Assembly: GCA_019914995.1 (NCBI GenBank)
Contig: CM034137.1
Coordinates: 6,413,155 to 6,477,154 of the forward strand
Direction: 5' to 3'
Origin: Acanthochlamys bracteata
Taxonomy: Eukaryota > Streptophyta > Magnoliopsida > Pandanales > Velloziaceae
DNA: 64,000 nt
Part shown: positions 34,713-45,670 of the stretch, piece after piece
Position numbering within the stretch: position 1 is the first letter of the stretch
Layout of the letters: every line of letters starts with the position of its first letter
Notes under the pieces: generated by a model
Told to the model about the DNA's origin: nothing
The model's input: the letters and a program-made list of their open reading frames with translations, nothing else
Database searches by the model: none
Program-made: the position numbers and the translations under genes

Positions 34713-35589
34713 GCGATACAAAGATGAGATTGTTTTCACAAAGAACACCAGAATCCTTCTTAGCCCTTCAAGAATTCTTCTCCCAAATACCTTATTTTCA
34801 TAACATGGTTGGACTCTCTGATTTAGCAGCAACCATGTCTCTACTTACTCTTCCATTTGCACAGTTTTTTTTTTTTGTAGAATAGTTGCTGTTTGGAAAG
34901 TGCATGATAGTTTGTTTGATATTGGTATTATGTAATCTGATGAAATCTTTTTTATTTGCTACTTTTGTTTTGCAGGTTGTCACTACTGCAGAACTTCTAC
35001 AGCAACAGAAATCTGAGATGTTGTAGGTTGATGTGGTGTTGTGTTGTTCTGTTTTATAGGCTGCTATTGTATTGCTGTAAAAATAAGGTTAATGCAGAAC
35101 TCTTGTTTGTTGGCTGATGTAAACATCACTGCAATATGAATTTTGTTTTAGATTGAATCTGGGGCATAGTTTGAATGACCATACTGGTCTATCTGTAAGA
35201 CAGTCAGCTATGTATTTTAAATGGAATGTGAATGTTATTGTTTTAGATTCAATCTCAGCCTCATCAAGTCTTGTTGTTGAAACTTGGAGGAGACTAATCT
35301 TCCATTCATGTACTTACGATTGTATGTAGATTCAATGACATTTGCAATGTTAATATATTTTCTAAAAATACGGAAGGAGTTGTTGGAATGTGAATAGATA
35401 CGATTAACAACAATTGTGAATGAAATGAGAATGGATGTGAATGCGAGTGTATGCGAATGTCGATAACTATGAATGGATGTGAAATGGATGTGAATGTTAA
35501 TGTGAAGTGAATGTCAATAACATTGGTTGGAAGGTTTTGGTAAATGCTTGAAAATGGTTCTCGAACAGCAATAAGACTATAGAAAGTCA

Positions 35590-36330
35590 ATGTCTTTTAT
35601 ACTATCTATTTTTCTTCATTATTTTTTTAGGTGCTTTACTTTTACTGTTTCTTCACTGATGTTTTTTTTAAAATATTGATATAAACAGTAAAGATTAATT
35701 TTTTTCTCTCTCTTTTTCTTTCCAGTCGCTTTTTCATTATTTTTTTTCTTTTTCCACTGAATATTTTTATTAATAAAGAAAAAAAAATTTGCTGTTTTTT
35801 TCTGCATCCCTTTTTTACTATTTCTTTTTTCACTGTCATTTTGCTAATTCCTGCTATTAATAGAGAATATTAATTTTTTTCATTATTTTCTTTTTTTCTT
35901 TTTTAACTGCTTTTTTTATTAATAAAAAAAATTATTTTTTTTTTTTTTTTTCATCTTTTTTTTTACTATTTCTTTTTTCTTTTTTTACTGTCATTTTGCT
36001 AATTCCTACTGCTAATAGAGAAAATTAATTTTTTTCATTAGTTTCTTTTTCAATGCTTTATTTCGTTGTTCTTCACTACTCCTTTGTTAATTTTTGCTGT
36101 GAATAGTAAAAATCAAAGTTTTATCCTATTCTTTTCAATCCTTTTTTTATTATTTTTTTTCCACTGCCATTTTTCTATTCATAAAGAAAATTACTTTTAT
36201 TTGTTTTTTTTTCATTCTTTTTACTATTTCTTTTTTCAATGGTTTATTTTTTCCATCCTTTTTCACAATTTTTTTTCTAGCCTTTGCTACTTCTTGCAAG
36301 CACTTTCAAATTCATAAAAGATCACGACTA
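35590..36330. repeat. T-rich degenerate tandem array inside the MULE
   Basis: A unit of about 148 bp recurs, with shared pieces such as CTGTCATTTTGCTAATTCCT at about 35833 and 35988 and TACTATTTCTTTTTTC several times. It is low-complexity and non-coding, and lies downstream of the transposase gene. Confidence 0.55.
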
Positions 36331-36425
36331 TATAATAAAAGAAGATTGAGTACAATATTCAAGTGCTTACCCAAAATTACAAAAATAGTATATAATTAGT
36401 TGATACTACATATAAGATGTAATAG

Positions 36426-38982
36426 CTACTCTAAATTAATAGCTCTCTCTCCATCATCACTGTTTTCATCTTCACTTGTATGTAGATATTCACCATCATT
36501 TTCATCTTTGTCTTCATCATCATCTTTATCACCCACTATTAATGTACAAAGATTACGACAAATATCAATTTTAAAATGAATTATAATAAGAAAATATATT
36601 AGGAACCAAAACTATAACAAGTAATTACACTTACTTTTTTTCTTTTTATTTGGATTTTCAGGACAATTTCGTTTGTCATGCTTAACACCATACTTGCTAC
36701 AGAAAGCACATCTCCTACCTGTCTATGCTTTGGCTTTTGTAATTGCTTTCTCCAAGCCTCCTTTTATTCTACTACTACACTGAGAAAGATTTCCTTCTTT
36801 TTTTCTTCCATTTGTCTGTTAAATGTTAGGATTCAAAAGTAAAACTTAAGAAGCATCAACTCGTGCTTGTAAACTCTTATTGATAGTACATGAATCGACA
36901 ACTGGAGTTTTATTTGACAATCATTCTTCCTTACTTCCTTGAGACGATGTGATATTTCTTGTAAGGCTTGCAATAATATCTGGTAACCCTCATCGGTTTC
37001 AGCAGCTTCATAAACCAATTGGTTGAAAACCATATGAAGTTGGAAAGTTCTCAATAGCTCAGAATTCTCATGTCCATTTATTGGTCCACTGTCATACTCA
37101 ACACTATATTTGTTGGCTCTTTTCATCCATCTTTTCAGAATGAAGTAATCTGGTATCACTATATCACGACTTTGAAAAATCTTGATAAAGTGTCCACAAG
37201 GAATGCCCATAAACTCCAAGAGTTTATATTCACAGTTACATTCCTTTGTGGCTGGATTGAACTTCACTTTCCATTGACGCTGATCATCTTTCACTCAGGA
37301 TTTGTAAATGTAAGTGGTGTAGCCGTCACTACCCTTTTCATCATCATATAATACATACTCGGTTTGAGCTTTCTCATATTCTTTTCTGAACTTGTCGTAT
37401 ACATTTCTTGTATATATTTCTGCTACACTTTTCAAAACAAAGGCGTTACTATCAACAATACGTGATGAGTGTTCACTTATGTAATCCTCTTTTTTTTCCT
37501 TTTCAACCATTCTATTTAAACACTTGTCATTCTTCAATACAAACTTTTGAAGAGTTGTTGATGGTGAAAAAAATTCTTGTAACTAGCATTCATGCTTTCG
37601 GAGCGCCCGGTAGTGTTAATGCCTGAATAAAATGTATCCAAGTGATAAACTAGTACCCATTTTTCTCGAGTCTTATACAATCCTTTAAGCCACTCGTTCT
37701 CCTGCAACTCATATGTAGTCATCAATTCCTCCCATCTCGACTCAAAACTAGTAGTAATATAACTTTCCCGAATATAATGCTTGATGTCTTTCTTGAAATT
37801 TAAACTCTTGAAATAAACTTGGGAAAGTTTTTCTGCAAATTTCTTGAAAATATGCCACAAATAAAATCTATGTCGAGTGTTTGGGAATATCTTTGTAACA
37901 GCTGCAGTCATTGCTCTATATTGATCTGTGATGATCAAAGATGGAGCACGCCCGCCCATTGCTGCAAGCCATGTCTCAAAAAGCCACCGAAAATATTCTT
38001 CATGTCTCATTCAGAAGTAGTGCACAGCCAAACTGGATAGACTGCATATGATGATTAACTCCAATGAATGGTGCAAATGGCATGTCATATACGTTCTTAC
38101 GGTAGATGGTGTCAAAGAATATCACATCACCAAAGTATTGATATTGAGTACGTGATCGACCATCTAACAAAAAAAAATTTATTGCCCTTGCTTCGTTGTC
38201 CATTTGTATTGCATAAAAAAAATTCGGATCCTCTATACTCTTCTTTTGAAAGAAATCCAGCACTGCTGTAGCATCGCCACTGATAGGTTTCTTATACTCT
38301 TTCGAGTGACAACAAATGATTCCAACAATCTCTATTGTCAAAACCGATATGCGGTCCACCAAGTATATCTGGAATCTTACCCACAGGTAAGCCTTCGTCT
38401 CGAAATGAGTCAACCAAATGCTTAGCTGCAGCAGACATATTTCTACAAACAGACATGCATATTCTTTTTGCTGGACTAACTAGATCATGATTGTGATTAC
38501 CTTCATAACTCACCACTTTCTACAAACCACTACGTTGTTTTTTTATTCTCATTGTTGCAGGACACCCACATTTTATTGTACTTCGGTTTCTCTTTATCTT
38601 TACTTCTTTCTCGAATCCCTCGTCTGTCTTTTGTGATCGATTGACTCTATGATTCCCATAACGGTTGCATGTCATTTGACAAATCCTCACTTCATTGGAA
38701 TGTGCGGTTATTTTTTCCGTTGTTCAAGTAATGGCACTAAATCTTTTTGCTTTTCCATAATCTATGTAAAACTATTTCGCAACTTCGAGGCTTGTAAATG
38801 TCATCCCTAAATACGGTGACTTGACATTGTTAAATACTACGTTCGGAGTTGGAAGAGAAGAAGAACCAACATCGAAACCTGAAAAGTAAAAAAAATAACA
38901 AAATTTAAAGCTCAATAATGAATAGAGAAAATTTTCGTTAATTTAATACCTTAAAAAAATACCAGTGAAATCTTGAGCCATG
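36426..38982 (-). pseudogene. FAR1/MULE-type transposase, disrupted, with SWIM and CCHC zinc-knuckle domains
   Basis: Read from the probable ATG at 38982 (MAQDFTG) to the stop at 36426. After a small intron the FAR1 DNA-binding domain appears (YLGMTFTSLEVAK, CGCPATMR, GNHNHDL). Next is the MULE transposase core (FFYAIQMDNEARAINFF, YFGDVIFFDTIYRKNVYDMP, APSLIITDQYRAM, TRHRFYLWHIFKKF), with the FDT and TDQ acidic residues kept. A SWIM zinc finger follows (CNCEYKLLEFMGIPCGHF, about 37180-37230). A downstream exon (about 36640-36720) encodes a CCHC knuckle (CAFCSKYGVKHDKRNC), and the last exon an Asp/Glu-rich tail. Damage includes TAG at 38772-38774 and 38520-38522, a frameshift near 38310-38335, a one-base insertion near 38002, a frameshift near 37550, and TGA at 37295-37297. 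It cannot make an intact protein. Domestication as a FAR1/FHY3 gene is excluded by these breaks and by the flanking terminal repeats. Confidence 0.85.
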
Positions 38983-39692
38983 ACACGTAAGTGTGAGATT
39001 GTGTGATCAAAATATTTTGTGACCACAGAAAAGAAGAGGACAAAAGAAAGTTGTAAAGACAATAAAGAAGAAGACAATATAAAGTAGTTGTAACCGTAAG
39101 AAAGAACAAGCCAATAAAAACTAGTTGCTGTGACTTTCCCCAAGCAGTGAAAAAAGATAGAGGAATGGAAGAAAAAGGTAGAAGCTAAAAAATAGAAGAA
39201 TGAGAATTTCTCGCGCCTGGACAGAAACAGAGTCATGCTGTGTGCAGTGTGCATAAGAGATATATTCCGAGTAAACTACTAAATTACCCTCATGATTAAA
39301 TCCTAACCATCCTTGTTTCTGCAGTATGCAACAAGAGAAATCCAGCTTTGTGCAATGTGCAGCAAAAAAAATGTTGCACTTCCCTTTCTGTTTCTGTTTT
39401 CAGTTGACAAGATTTTCTGTGTATTCACATTCACAATCACATTCATATTCACAAAAAAATTCACATTCATATGTATAGTGTTGAAAATTTTTTCAGCTTC
39501 CTGAAATTTTTTTATTATTTCATCGAAGCAAACGACAAGTTTGGATTACAAGTTCTCATAAGAAGAAGTTAATAATTCAAGGTCAAAGGAAAGATATACA
39601 TCATAGAATCCTAAACTACTACACTTGAGTTCTTCTCTCTGTCAGGGAACATATGAGACATGTTATCTTCATCTCCTACAGAGGTAGTCATG

Positions 39693-40770
39693 GCTGTGCA
39701 ATCCGATTGCTAGTGGTATATGCTCGGACACAATCCAGCTCTTGGTGATGTCTCTTGCTGCATTCCCAGCAAACTACAGTGCCACAAAAAAAATAAAAAA
39801 GAAAAAAAAAAGCACATCAAAAAAATGAACCAATGTACATCCCTAGTATCGATAAAATTGCTGAAATGCACAACAACTATCGAAACCAAATTCACACACC
39901 ATTCATTCACAAATTAAGCACCATGCTAGAGAGCTCATCATCATAATCATCCGTTCGAAAGAGTGAAAGGTGCTGAAATGCACACATCATTCACATTCCA
40001 ACACACCACAACAGCAAGCTTGAAGCTAAAATTTAATTAACGATTCACATTCAAATATTCAAATCTTTATAAAAGAAATACACAAATGCTAATAAAATAG
40101 AAAAAAAAAAATCGCATCAGTTGACATTCTTTGAATCGAAAACAATCCACCCATCCTACAAATCTCACATTTATTCCATTGGAAAAAGAATTCAATCACA
40201 ACAAATCGAACCCTTATCCAATCCGACAAAACAGAAACACAAATTTTTTAAAAAATTAAACAAACATTTCGGTGAGGTCTCACCCGAATTCACATAACAA
40301 CAAAAAAAATAAGTAAAGAGAAAACAGAAATTAGACAAAACAAAACAGAAAAAGAATGAGAAGGAGAACGGAAGGAATTTTTCCGAACAGCGGGAGGAAT
40401 ATTACGAGTAGCGGCGTCATTGAGCACCGGCGTCTCTACGGGAACCGACAGAGCTATGCTGGTGGGAGGAAAAAGGAGAAGAAAGAAAGAAGACACTATT
40501 GAGCACCGGTGTCCCCGCCGCAAACGAAGGGAGCAGCGACGGACTGCTCAGATCGCGACGGGGAGACGTAGCGTAGTGGCTCAAAGAAGAGACGAAGATG
40601 ATTTTTTTTTTTTGACACAGATCGAATGAACGAGCATAAGAGACCCGGTGAGCTAAACATGTGAAATGACCATTCTGCCCTTATATGTTTGTGCCCAGCA
40701 CGTTTTAGCAATTTCTTTGTGACCGTCGGATAGACTCAATGTGCATAATGTGCACTTAAGAACAATATAC
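39693..40770 (-). repeat. Right terminal inverted repeat of the MULE
   Basis: About 1078 bp, inverse of 33648-34712. Compared with the left repeat it lacks an 18-base stretch next to TCCGACGGTC, so it has only one arm of the hairpin. Small indels in A-runs are the other main differences. Confidence 0.85.
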
Positions 40771-40790
40771 ATATATATATATATATATTA

Positions 40791-42169
40791 GATACATAGG
40801 ATATTATTGTCACTTCAACTCACGCCAACACATTATTGTCTGATGGAAATTCTTCTTTCTTCAATGTGGGTCATTAGTGCAAAGATGAACTCTAATTTCA
40901 TGGTTGTGATGGAGCAAGATCAAATTTGAACTTTCTTTGTTGAATTCGTCAATTAGCCTAGTGTAGTTCTTGTAAGTGTGTAGTGCTCGATAATCCTAGT
41001 GCTGTCAGCTCCTATGTTCGAACTTGTTCTTCACTAATGCATGTTTGAAAACTGAACATTATTTTCATCTCAATGTTTGAATGTAATCAAATCTATCATG
41101 TATATAGTGAGATGCAGCTTGTTTCTGCTTCTGTAAATCTTTCATGTTTGTGAAAAAAAAATTTTGTCAGCATGTAGAGTAATTTCTCCTTTCTGATAGT
41201 ATAGCTCAGCATGACTTTCACGGTGATGTATGGTTGCAGCAAGATAGTAGATAATATGTGAATGATTAGTCTTTTAGCTTAATTAGTGACTCTTATTAGA
41301 TGAAAATTAAAATCTGAATGTTGAAATCGTTTCTACTTTGTCTGTAAAATATGATTATGATAGCTCTTTTGTAATATGTGTACGATCATTTTTGTTGTGA
41401 ATTTAATCAACTCTTGATGTAGACTTGTTAGTGTGATGGTTTAAATCTAATCCAAAAGCTTGGCATCACTTGAAATTTGCATCATCTATAAAATCATTTT
41501 TTAAAAGTGAAAGATGGTCACGAGTAACAATGAAATAGTCGACTATCGAGTTCTTTATTCATCTCTATTCATAGCTCAATGTTATGTTCTCGACATTTAG
41601 CCAAGTTCTTTATTCATCTCTATTCATAGCTCAATGCTATGTTCTGACATTTAGCCAATTTTGTTTGTCTTGTGCTTGATTAAAAATATCTATGCACTTA
41701 TCTGGTTGTTCTGCAACTATTATAGATGAAACTTCTTATTGTGAACTTTTGTATGACTAACTCAAAATGATGAATCATTTTTGTGTATGATGATTGTGAA
41801 CTTCTGAATGATTAGTGATTTGTCTGTTATGTGCATTATAGGATCGATCTCCACACTAAAAAGATTGGCTAACCTATTAGGGTTATCATATTCTATTTAT
41901 AAGTACATATTCATTCCAACGTTCAATCAATGTGGGATTTTTAAAGTACGTTGGATGTTAAGCCTAACAAGGCAGGGTCCATTTGGTCCAACCCAAGGCG
42001 AATTGCTGGCCTAACTTCAAGTTAGCTAGCCTATTTTCACTGGGCACCATTATAGACCCCTACACTACTAATCCGGTCATAGCCTACAAAGCTAATCCGT
42101 TTTTCATTCGGATCCACCAAGCCCTACACTACTAATCCAATCCTAGCCTAACTTGCAGTTGCTATATAT
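40791..42169. other. Gene-free DNA right of the MULE, with a 55-bp tandem duplication
   Basis: No gene. GTTCTTTATTCATCTCTATT begins at 41550 and again at 41605; the two ~55-bp copies differ at a few positions. Near 42055 and 42120 the words CCCTACACTACTAATCC recur. Confidence 0.5.
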
Positions 42170-42960
42170 TTTGATTCATATGAAGATAAAGCCACAACAT
42201 CTTGCTCCTTTAATATATATGAAATTATGGCTGATCAAAAAAGGACATCTAATTTTGCTTTTCTCTCATCTTGTTCACCACTTCAATCACTATCATATAT
42301 TGCATAACTCTGCAGCTTCACCACAAGTATAGAATATACCAAAGTTGGTTGAGTCTTTGATGTACCTTAGAATTCTCTTCGAAGCTATCCAACGACTCTC
42401 ATTTGGTTCTTCATGTAGTGACTTACAAGTCCAACTATATGAATGATATTTGGTTTTGCGATTGTCAAGTACCTCAAGCTACCAACTAAATTTTTGGAGT
42501 CAAATCATTGAAATCTCCATTTTCTTCTCTTGATAGCTTCATTTCTTTGGCCATTAGGATGATCACCAAGTTACAGTTGCTCATATTGAATTTCTCTAAA
42601 ATCTCCCTCATGTACGTTTTTGAGATAGAAATATCAAATCTTGTTGTTACTTAACTTCGATGCGAAGAAAGTAGAGTATCAATCCGTTGTTCGTCATCTC
42701 AAATTCCTTACACATTATGACCTTTAATTGATTAAGCATCTCAACACTATTTTCTGTGTACAATATGTCATCAACATAACAAATTATTAAAACTTGCCTT
42801 AATGGTTTTTTTTTATGTAGATGGCATAATTCTTTTAAGAAACGTACAAGCCATTACTCTATCATTTACAGCACATTCTGTGTTCAATACCTTAATAAAA
42901 CTCCCTTGAAAAATCTCTCTCTCTCTCTTGTTTTGTTGGCGATGAATTGGATTCAACTAT
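42170..42960 (-). pseudogene. Ty1/copia reverse transcriptase remnant
   Basis: On the minus strand, LLIICYVDDILYTENSVEML matches the copia reverse transcriptase YVDD motif and its flank. KEFEMTNNGLILYFLRIEV follows (family: F.M.DLG...LGIEV). Further on, RILRYIKDSTNFGIFY matches the WILRYLKGT segment ahead of RNase H. Stops and shifts break the frame. Terminal repeats were not found. It may derive from a different copia family than the 21.3-22.5 kb piece. Confidence 0.7.
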
Positions 42961-43786
42961 CTATTAACAAGGAATGCCTTGTGCACTAAGATCTCGTTAA
43001 GTATTCACTTTATACTATGTGCATCCTCTTATGCACCCTTTTTCCTACCATTTTAATCCACCATCCACCTTGAAACGCCTATGCAGAGATTGTATATCTC
43101 ATTCCATCGTAGCCGTGCAACAAAATGATATGTATAAAAATGGGTACAAATTCCTGCCAAAACTTCTCCCAAAACAGCTATGTTGCCCCATGTAAATAGT
43201 ACTCTTTTTTACCATCATTTATCTTTAACCCAGTCATAGCCTTAAAAATTAACGAAGTTACTTGATAACCAAATTTTCTTTTGATCTTGATCAAGTCCTA
43301 TGCAGATTTTCCTGTTTACTTCTGATTTAAACAACAGTAATTGATTCTCTTTTTGTTTTCTGTTTTCTTGTTGGGATTCCAGCATACATTGCCATTAAGA
43401 TTATGAAAACCCTCTCTCAGTTGTGTGATAGAGTTTTCTTGGCAGATAGATAAAATTTATAGGAGACAATTAGCTCTCCGTTATCGAGAAACGAATAGTT
43501 TGAATCACAAACAGAACAAAGGAGCCGGAGCGCATTGAACGCATAGATTCATTGCATTCAATTTGTGAAGAAACATTTGATTGAACAAAGTAAAGCTATA
43601 TATACAGTTTGCTTTTTCCCAGTCACATCCACTTCTCTAATTACATAGATCTCCTGTACCTCTTAATTAATGTCTTTTTCGCAAAGAATCAATAATTCTG
43701 TTCAGTTTGCACTTGAAGTCTTGGTACATCATGAGGCCGGACGTCGTCTAGAGTACACTTGACAATGAGAAAGAAAAGAAGCCCTT
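42961..43786. other. Gene-free DNA and 3' flank of LHCB1 copy 2
   Basis: No gene seen. The last ~200 bases before 43787 are likely LHCB1 3' UTR (minus strand). Confidence 0.35.
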
Positions 43787-44593
43787 TTACTTTCCAGGAG
43801 CGAAGTTGGTGGCATAGGCCCAGGCATTGTTGTTGACAGGATCAGCAAGGTGGTCGGCAAGATTCTCCAGCGGGCCCTTGCCAGTGACAATGGCTTGAAC
43901 GAAGAATCCGAACATGGAGAACATGGCCAATCTACCGTTCTTGATCTCCTTCACCTTCAGCTCAGCAAAGGCTTCTGGGTCATCGGCCAAGCCCAACGGG
44001 TCGAAGCTGCCACCAGGGTACAGCGGGTCAGTGACATCTCCCAACGGCCCACCAGCAACACGGTAGCCCTCGACAGCTCCCATGAGTATGACTTGGCATG
44101 CCCAGATGGCGAGGATGCTCTGCGCATGGATCAAGCTGGGATTGCCCAAATAGTCAAGACCACCCTCGCTGAAGATCTGTGCACCAGCCTTGAACCACAC
44201 GGCCTCACCGAACTTGACACCATTGCGTGCCAATAGCTCAGGGAAGACGCATCCAAGGGCGCCAAGCATGGCCCAACGGCAGTGGATCACTTCCAACTCC
44301 CGGTTCTTGGCAAATGTCTCAGGATCAGCGGAGAGCCCAGCAGTGTCCCAGCCGTAGTCACCAGGGAACTCACCATTTAGATAAGAGGGAGCCTCGCCAG
44401 AAAAGGGACCAAGGTATTTGACACGGTCGGGGCCGTACCATGGGCTGCCGGAAGCTGCAGCGGGCTTCGGCTTCGCGACTGTCTTGCGCATTGAGACACG
44501 GCCCTCACCAAGAAGCTCAGATGCGGAAGGCGCCAACTTGACAGCCTTGCCCACAAGAGAAGGAGAGGACAAAGTCATGGTTGAAGCAGCCAT
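43787..44593 (-). CDS. LHCB1: Chlorophyll a/b-binding protein of LHCII type I, 268 aa (copy 2)
   Basis: An intronless LHCII antenna gene. The transit peptide begins [20 protein letters not shown], and [16 protein letters not shown] leads into the mature N-terminus. The trimerisation motif is WYGPDR. Helix 1 ([16 protein letters not shown]) and helix 3 ([17 protein letters not shown]) carry the chlorophyll-binding Glu/Arg pairs. From WYG onward it differs from copy 1 (17490-18293) by about four residues (P/A, A/P, N/T, D/E). The transit and phosphorylation region differs at a dozen or so sites and is one residue longer. The two genes point toward each other across 25.5 kb. Upstream motifs shared with copy 1 suggest similar light control. 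Confidence 0.97.
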   Translation of the reverse strand: MAASTMTLSSPSLVGKAVKLAPSASELLGEGRVSMRKTVAKPKPAAASGSPWYGPDRVKYLGPFSGEAPSYLNGEFPGDYGWDTAGLSADPETFAKNRELEVIHCRWAMLGALGCVFPELLARNGVKFGEAVWFKAGAQIFSEGGLDYLGNPSLIHAQSILAIWACQVILMGAVEGYRVAGGPLGDVTDPLYPGGSFDPLGLADDPEAFAELKVKEIKNGRLAMFSMFGFFVQAIVTGKGPLENLADHLADPVNNNAWAYATNFAPGK

Positions 44594-44720
44594 TTCTAGC
44601 TAGATAACAAGATTGCTGCTGAAAGAGGTTCCCTGCGCGGTGGTGATTTGAGTGAGCTGTGCGAGAAAACTCAAAGCAGACTGCTGTACAAATAGTTCGT
44701 GAGAGCTGATGAAACTTTTC

Positions 44721-44770
44721 TAATCTTATCCAGCAAGGATAATAAGGATCCAAATTTCTATTCTCATTGG
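44721..44770 (-). promoter_or_regulatory. LHCB1 copy 2 promoter motifs: CCAATGA, GGATCCTT, GATAAGA (I-box)
   Basis: On the minus strand the order is CCAATGA (44770-44764), ATAGA, GGATCCTT (44750-44743) and GGATAAGA (44732-44725). The I-box GATAAG is a known element of light-regulated plant promoters. The first two blocks are shared with copy 1. I see no convincing TATA box. Confidence 0.5.
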
Positions 44771-45670
44771 ACGATAGCTTGTGAGATGTAGGAGTTGGAG
44801 GATTATTATGTCCCAAAAGTTAAGCGTCAATTGGAGCCACGAACTTTGGTTGTCCTTTGTAGGTTATTCAAGTTTTTTTATTTCCTGCTTTTTTTTTCCT
44901 TCTCAATATGATACTAATCAGAGGCAATTGCAGGCGCTGGGCAGCGCTTTGTATCAGTAGTAAGTGTTTGTTTTGCTGTCACGTTAGAAGCGAATGGGTG
45001 AAGGCAAATAACAAGCACACACGACATACTTTCAGAAACTAAGACCACCCTACCTCTTTTATTGCAGAAGTGTTTGATGACTACAATGCGAGGCCTTCTA
45101 CATGAAGTGAAGTACGAACAACTTGCATGCATGGTCTAAAAAAGTTCGCAAAATGATTTGCAAATAACAAAAACCTCAAGCTGGATCTTGAATTTTACCA
45201 TGCAAGACCATCCCAAGTACCAACAAGCCAGTTATTAAAAACATTTAATCCATATTAAGATTTCCTGTATGCATGAAGTTAAATACAAAAGAAAGTAACA
45301 ACACAGACTGATCCTTTATGCAAATACATAAGAGACATTATTTCTTGTAGCTCGCCAATCAAAACCATAGTATATCGTTCCAGTAGCATATTAATTGTTT
45401 GATTATATATGCTTCTCGCTGTGTGCATTGTAAAAACATCCCAACAGTAATAAGACAGAATGCTTCAAAGCATTACTATACATGTATATAGACAATCACA
45501 ACTTTGCATACAACACCTGATTACTCTATCCTAAATTATGTATTCTCTTTGCTGCTCAATTCCCTACCAATCAGCTCTTGATCACAAGTTGCATTACCAG
45601 GCACCAGCAGAAGCAATAAGACAAACTAGGGTCTACTCTCCAACGAGAAAGGATGTTGTGTCTCATGTCA
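44771..45670. other. Upstream DNA of LHCB1 copy 2 and 3' flank of MSRB1
   Basis: No gene recognised; the short frame at 44914-45132 has no support. The last few hundred bases probably include the MSRB1 3' UTR. Confidence 0.35.

Larger units (their letters stand above)
33648..40770 (-). mobile_element. Mutator-like element (MULE), ~7.1 kb, with ~1.07-kb terminal inverted repeats in a (TA)n tract
   Basis: The left terminal repeat (33648-34712) and right terminal repeat (39693-40770) are near-identical inverted copies. The outer parts share ATTGTTCTTAAGTGCACATT and the inner edges share CAATCGGATTGCACAGC. (TA)n lies outside both ends (33620-33632 and 40771-40790), so the target was probably a TA microsatellite; because of that the target duplication cannot be told apart from the tract. 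Between the repeats, on the minus strand, is a decayed FAR1/MULE transposase gene (36426-38982). Left of it are GAATGTGAAT-type repeats (about 35380-35515) and a T-rich tandem array (35590-36330). Right of it, inverse copies of the GAATGTGAAT motif lie at about 39421-39470. Confidence 0.88.

Noticed and set aside
34538-34885. 115-residue open frame spanning the inner edge of the MULE left repeat
   Set aside because: It lies partly in the terminal repeat and has no domain; captured gene DNA was considered but nothing recognisable is there.
36833-38516. Domesticated FAR1/FHY3 gene
   Set aside because: Several stops and frameshifts plus flanking terminal inverted repeats show a transposon pseudogene.
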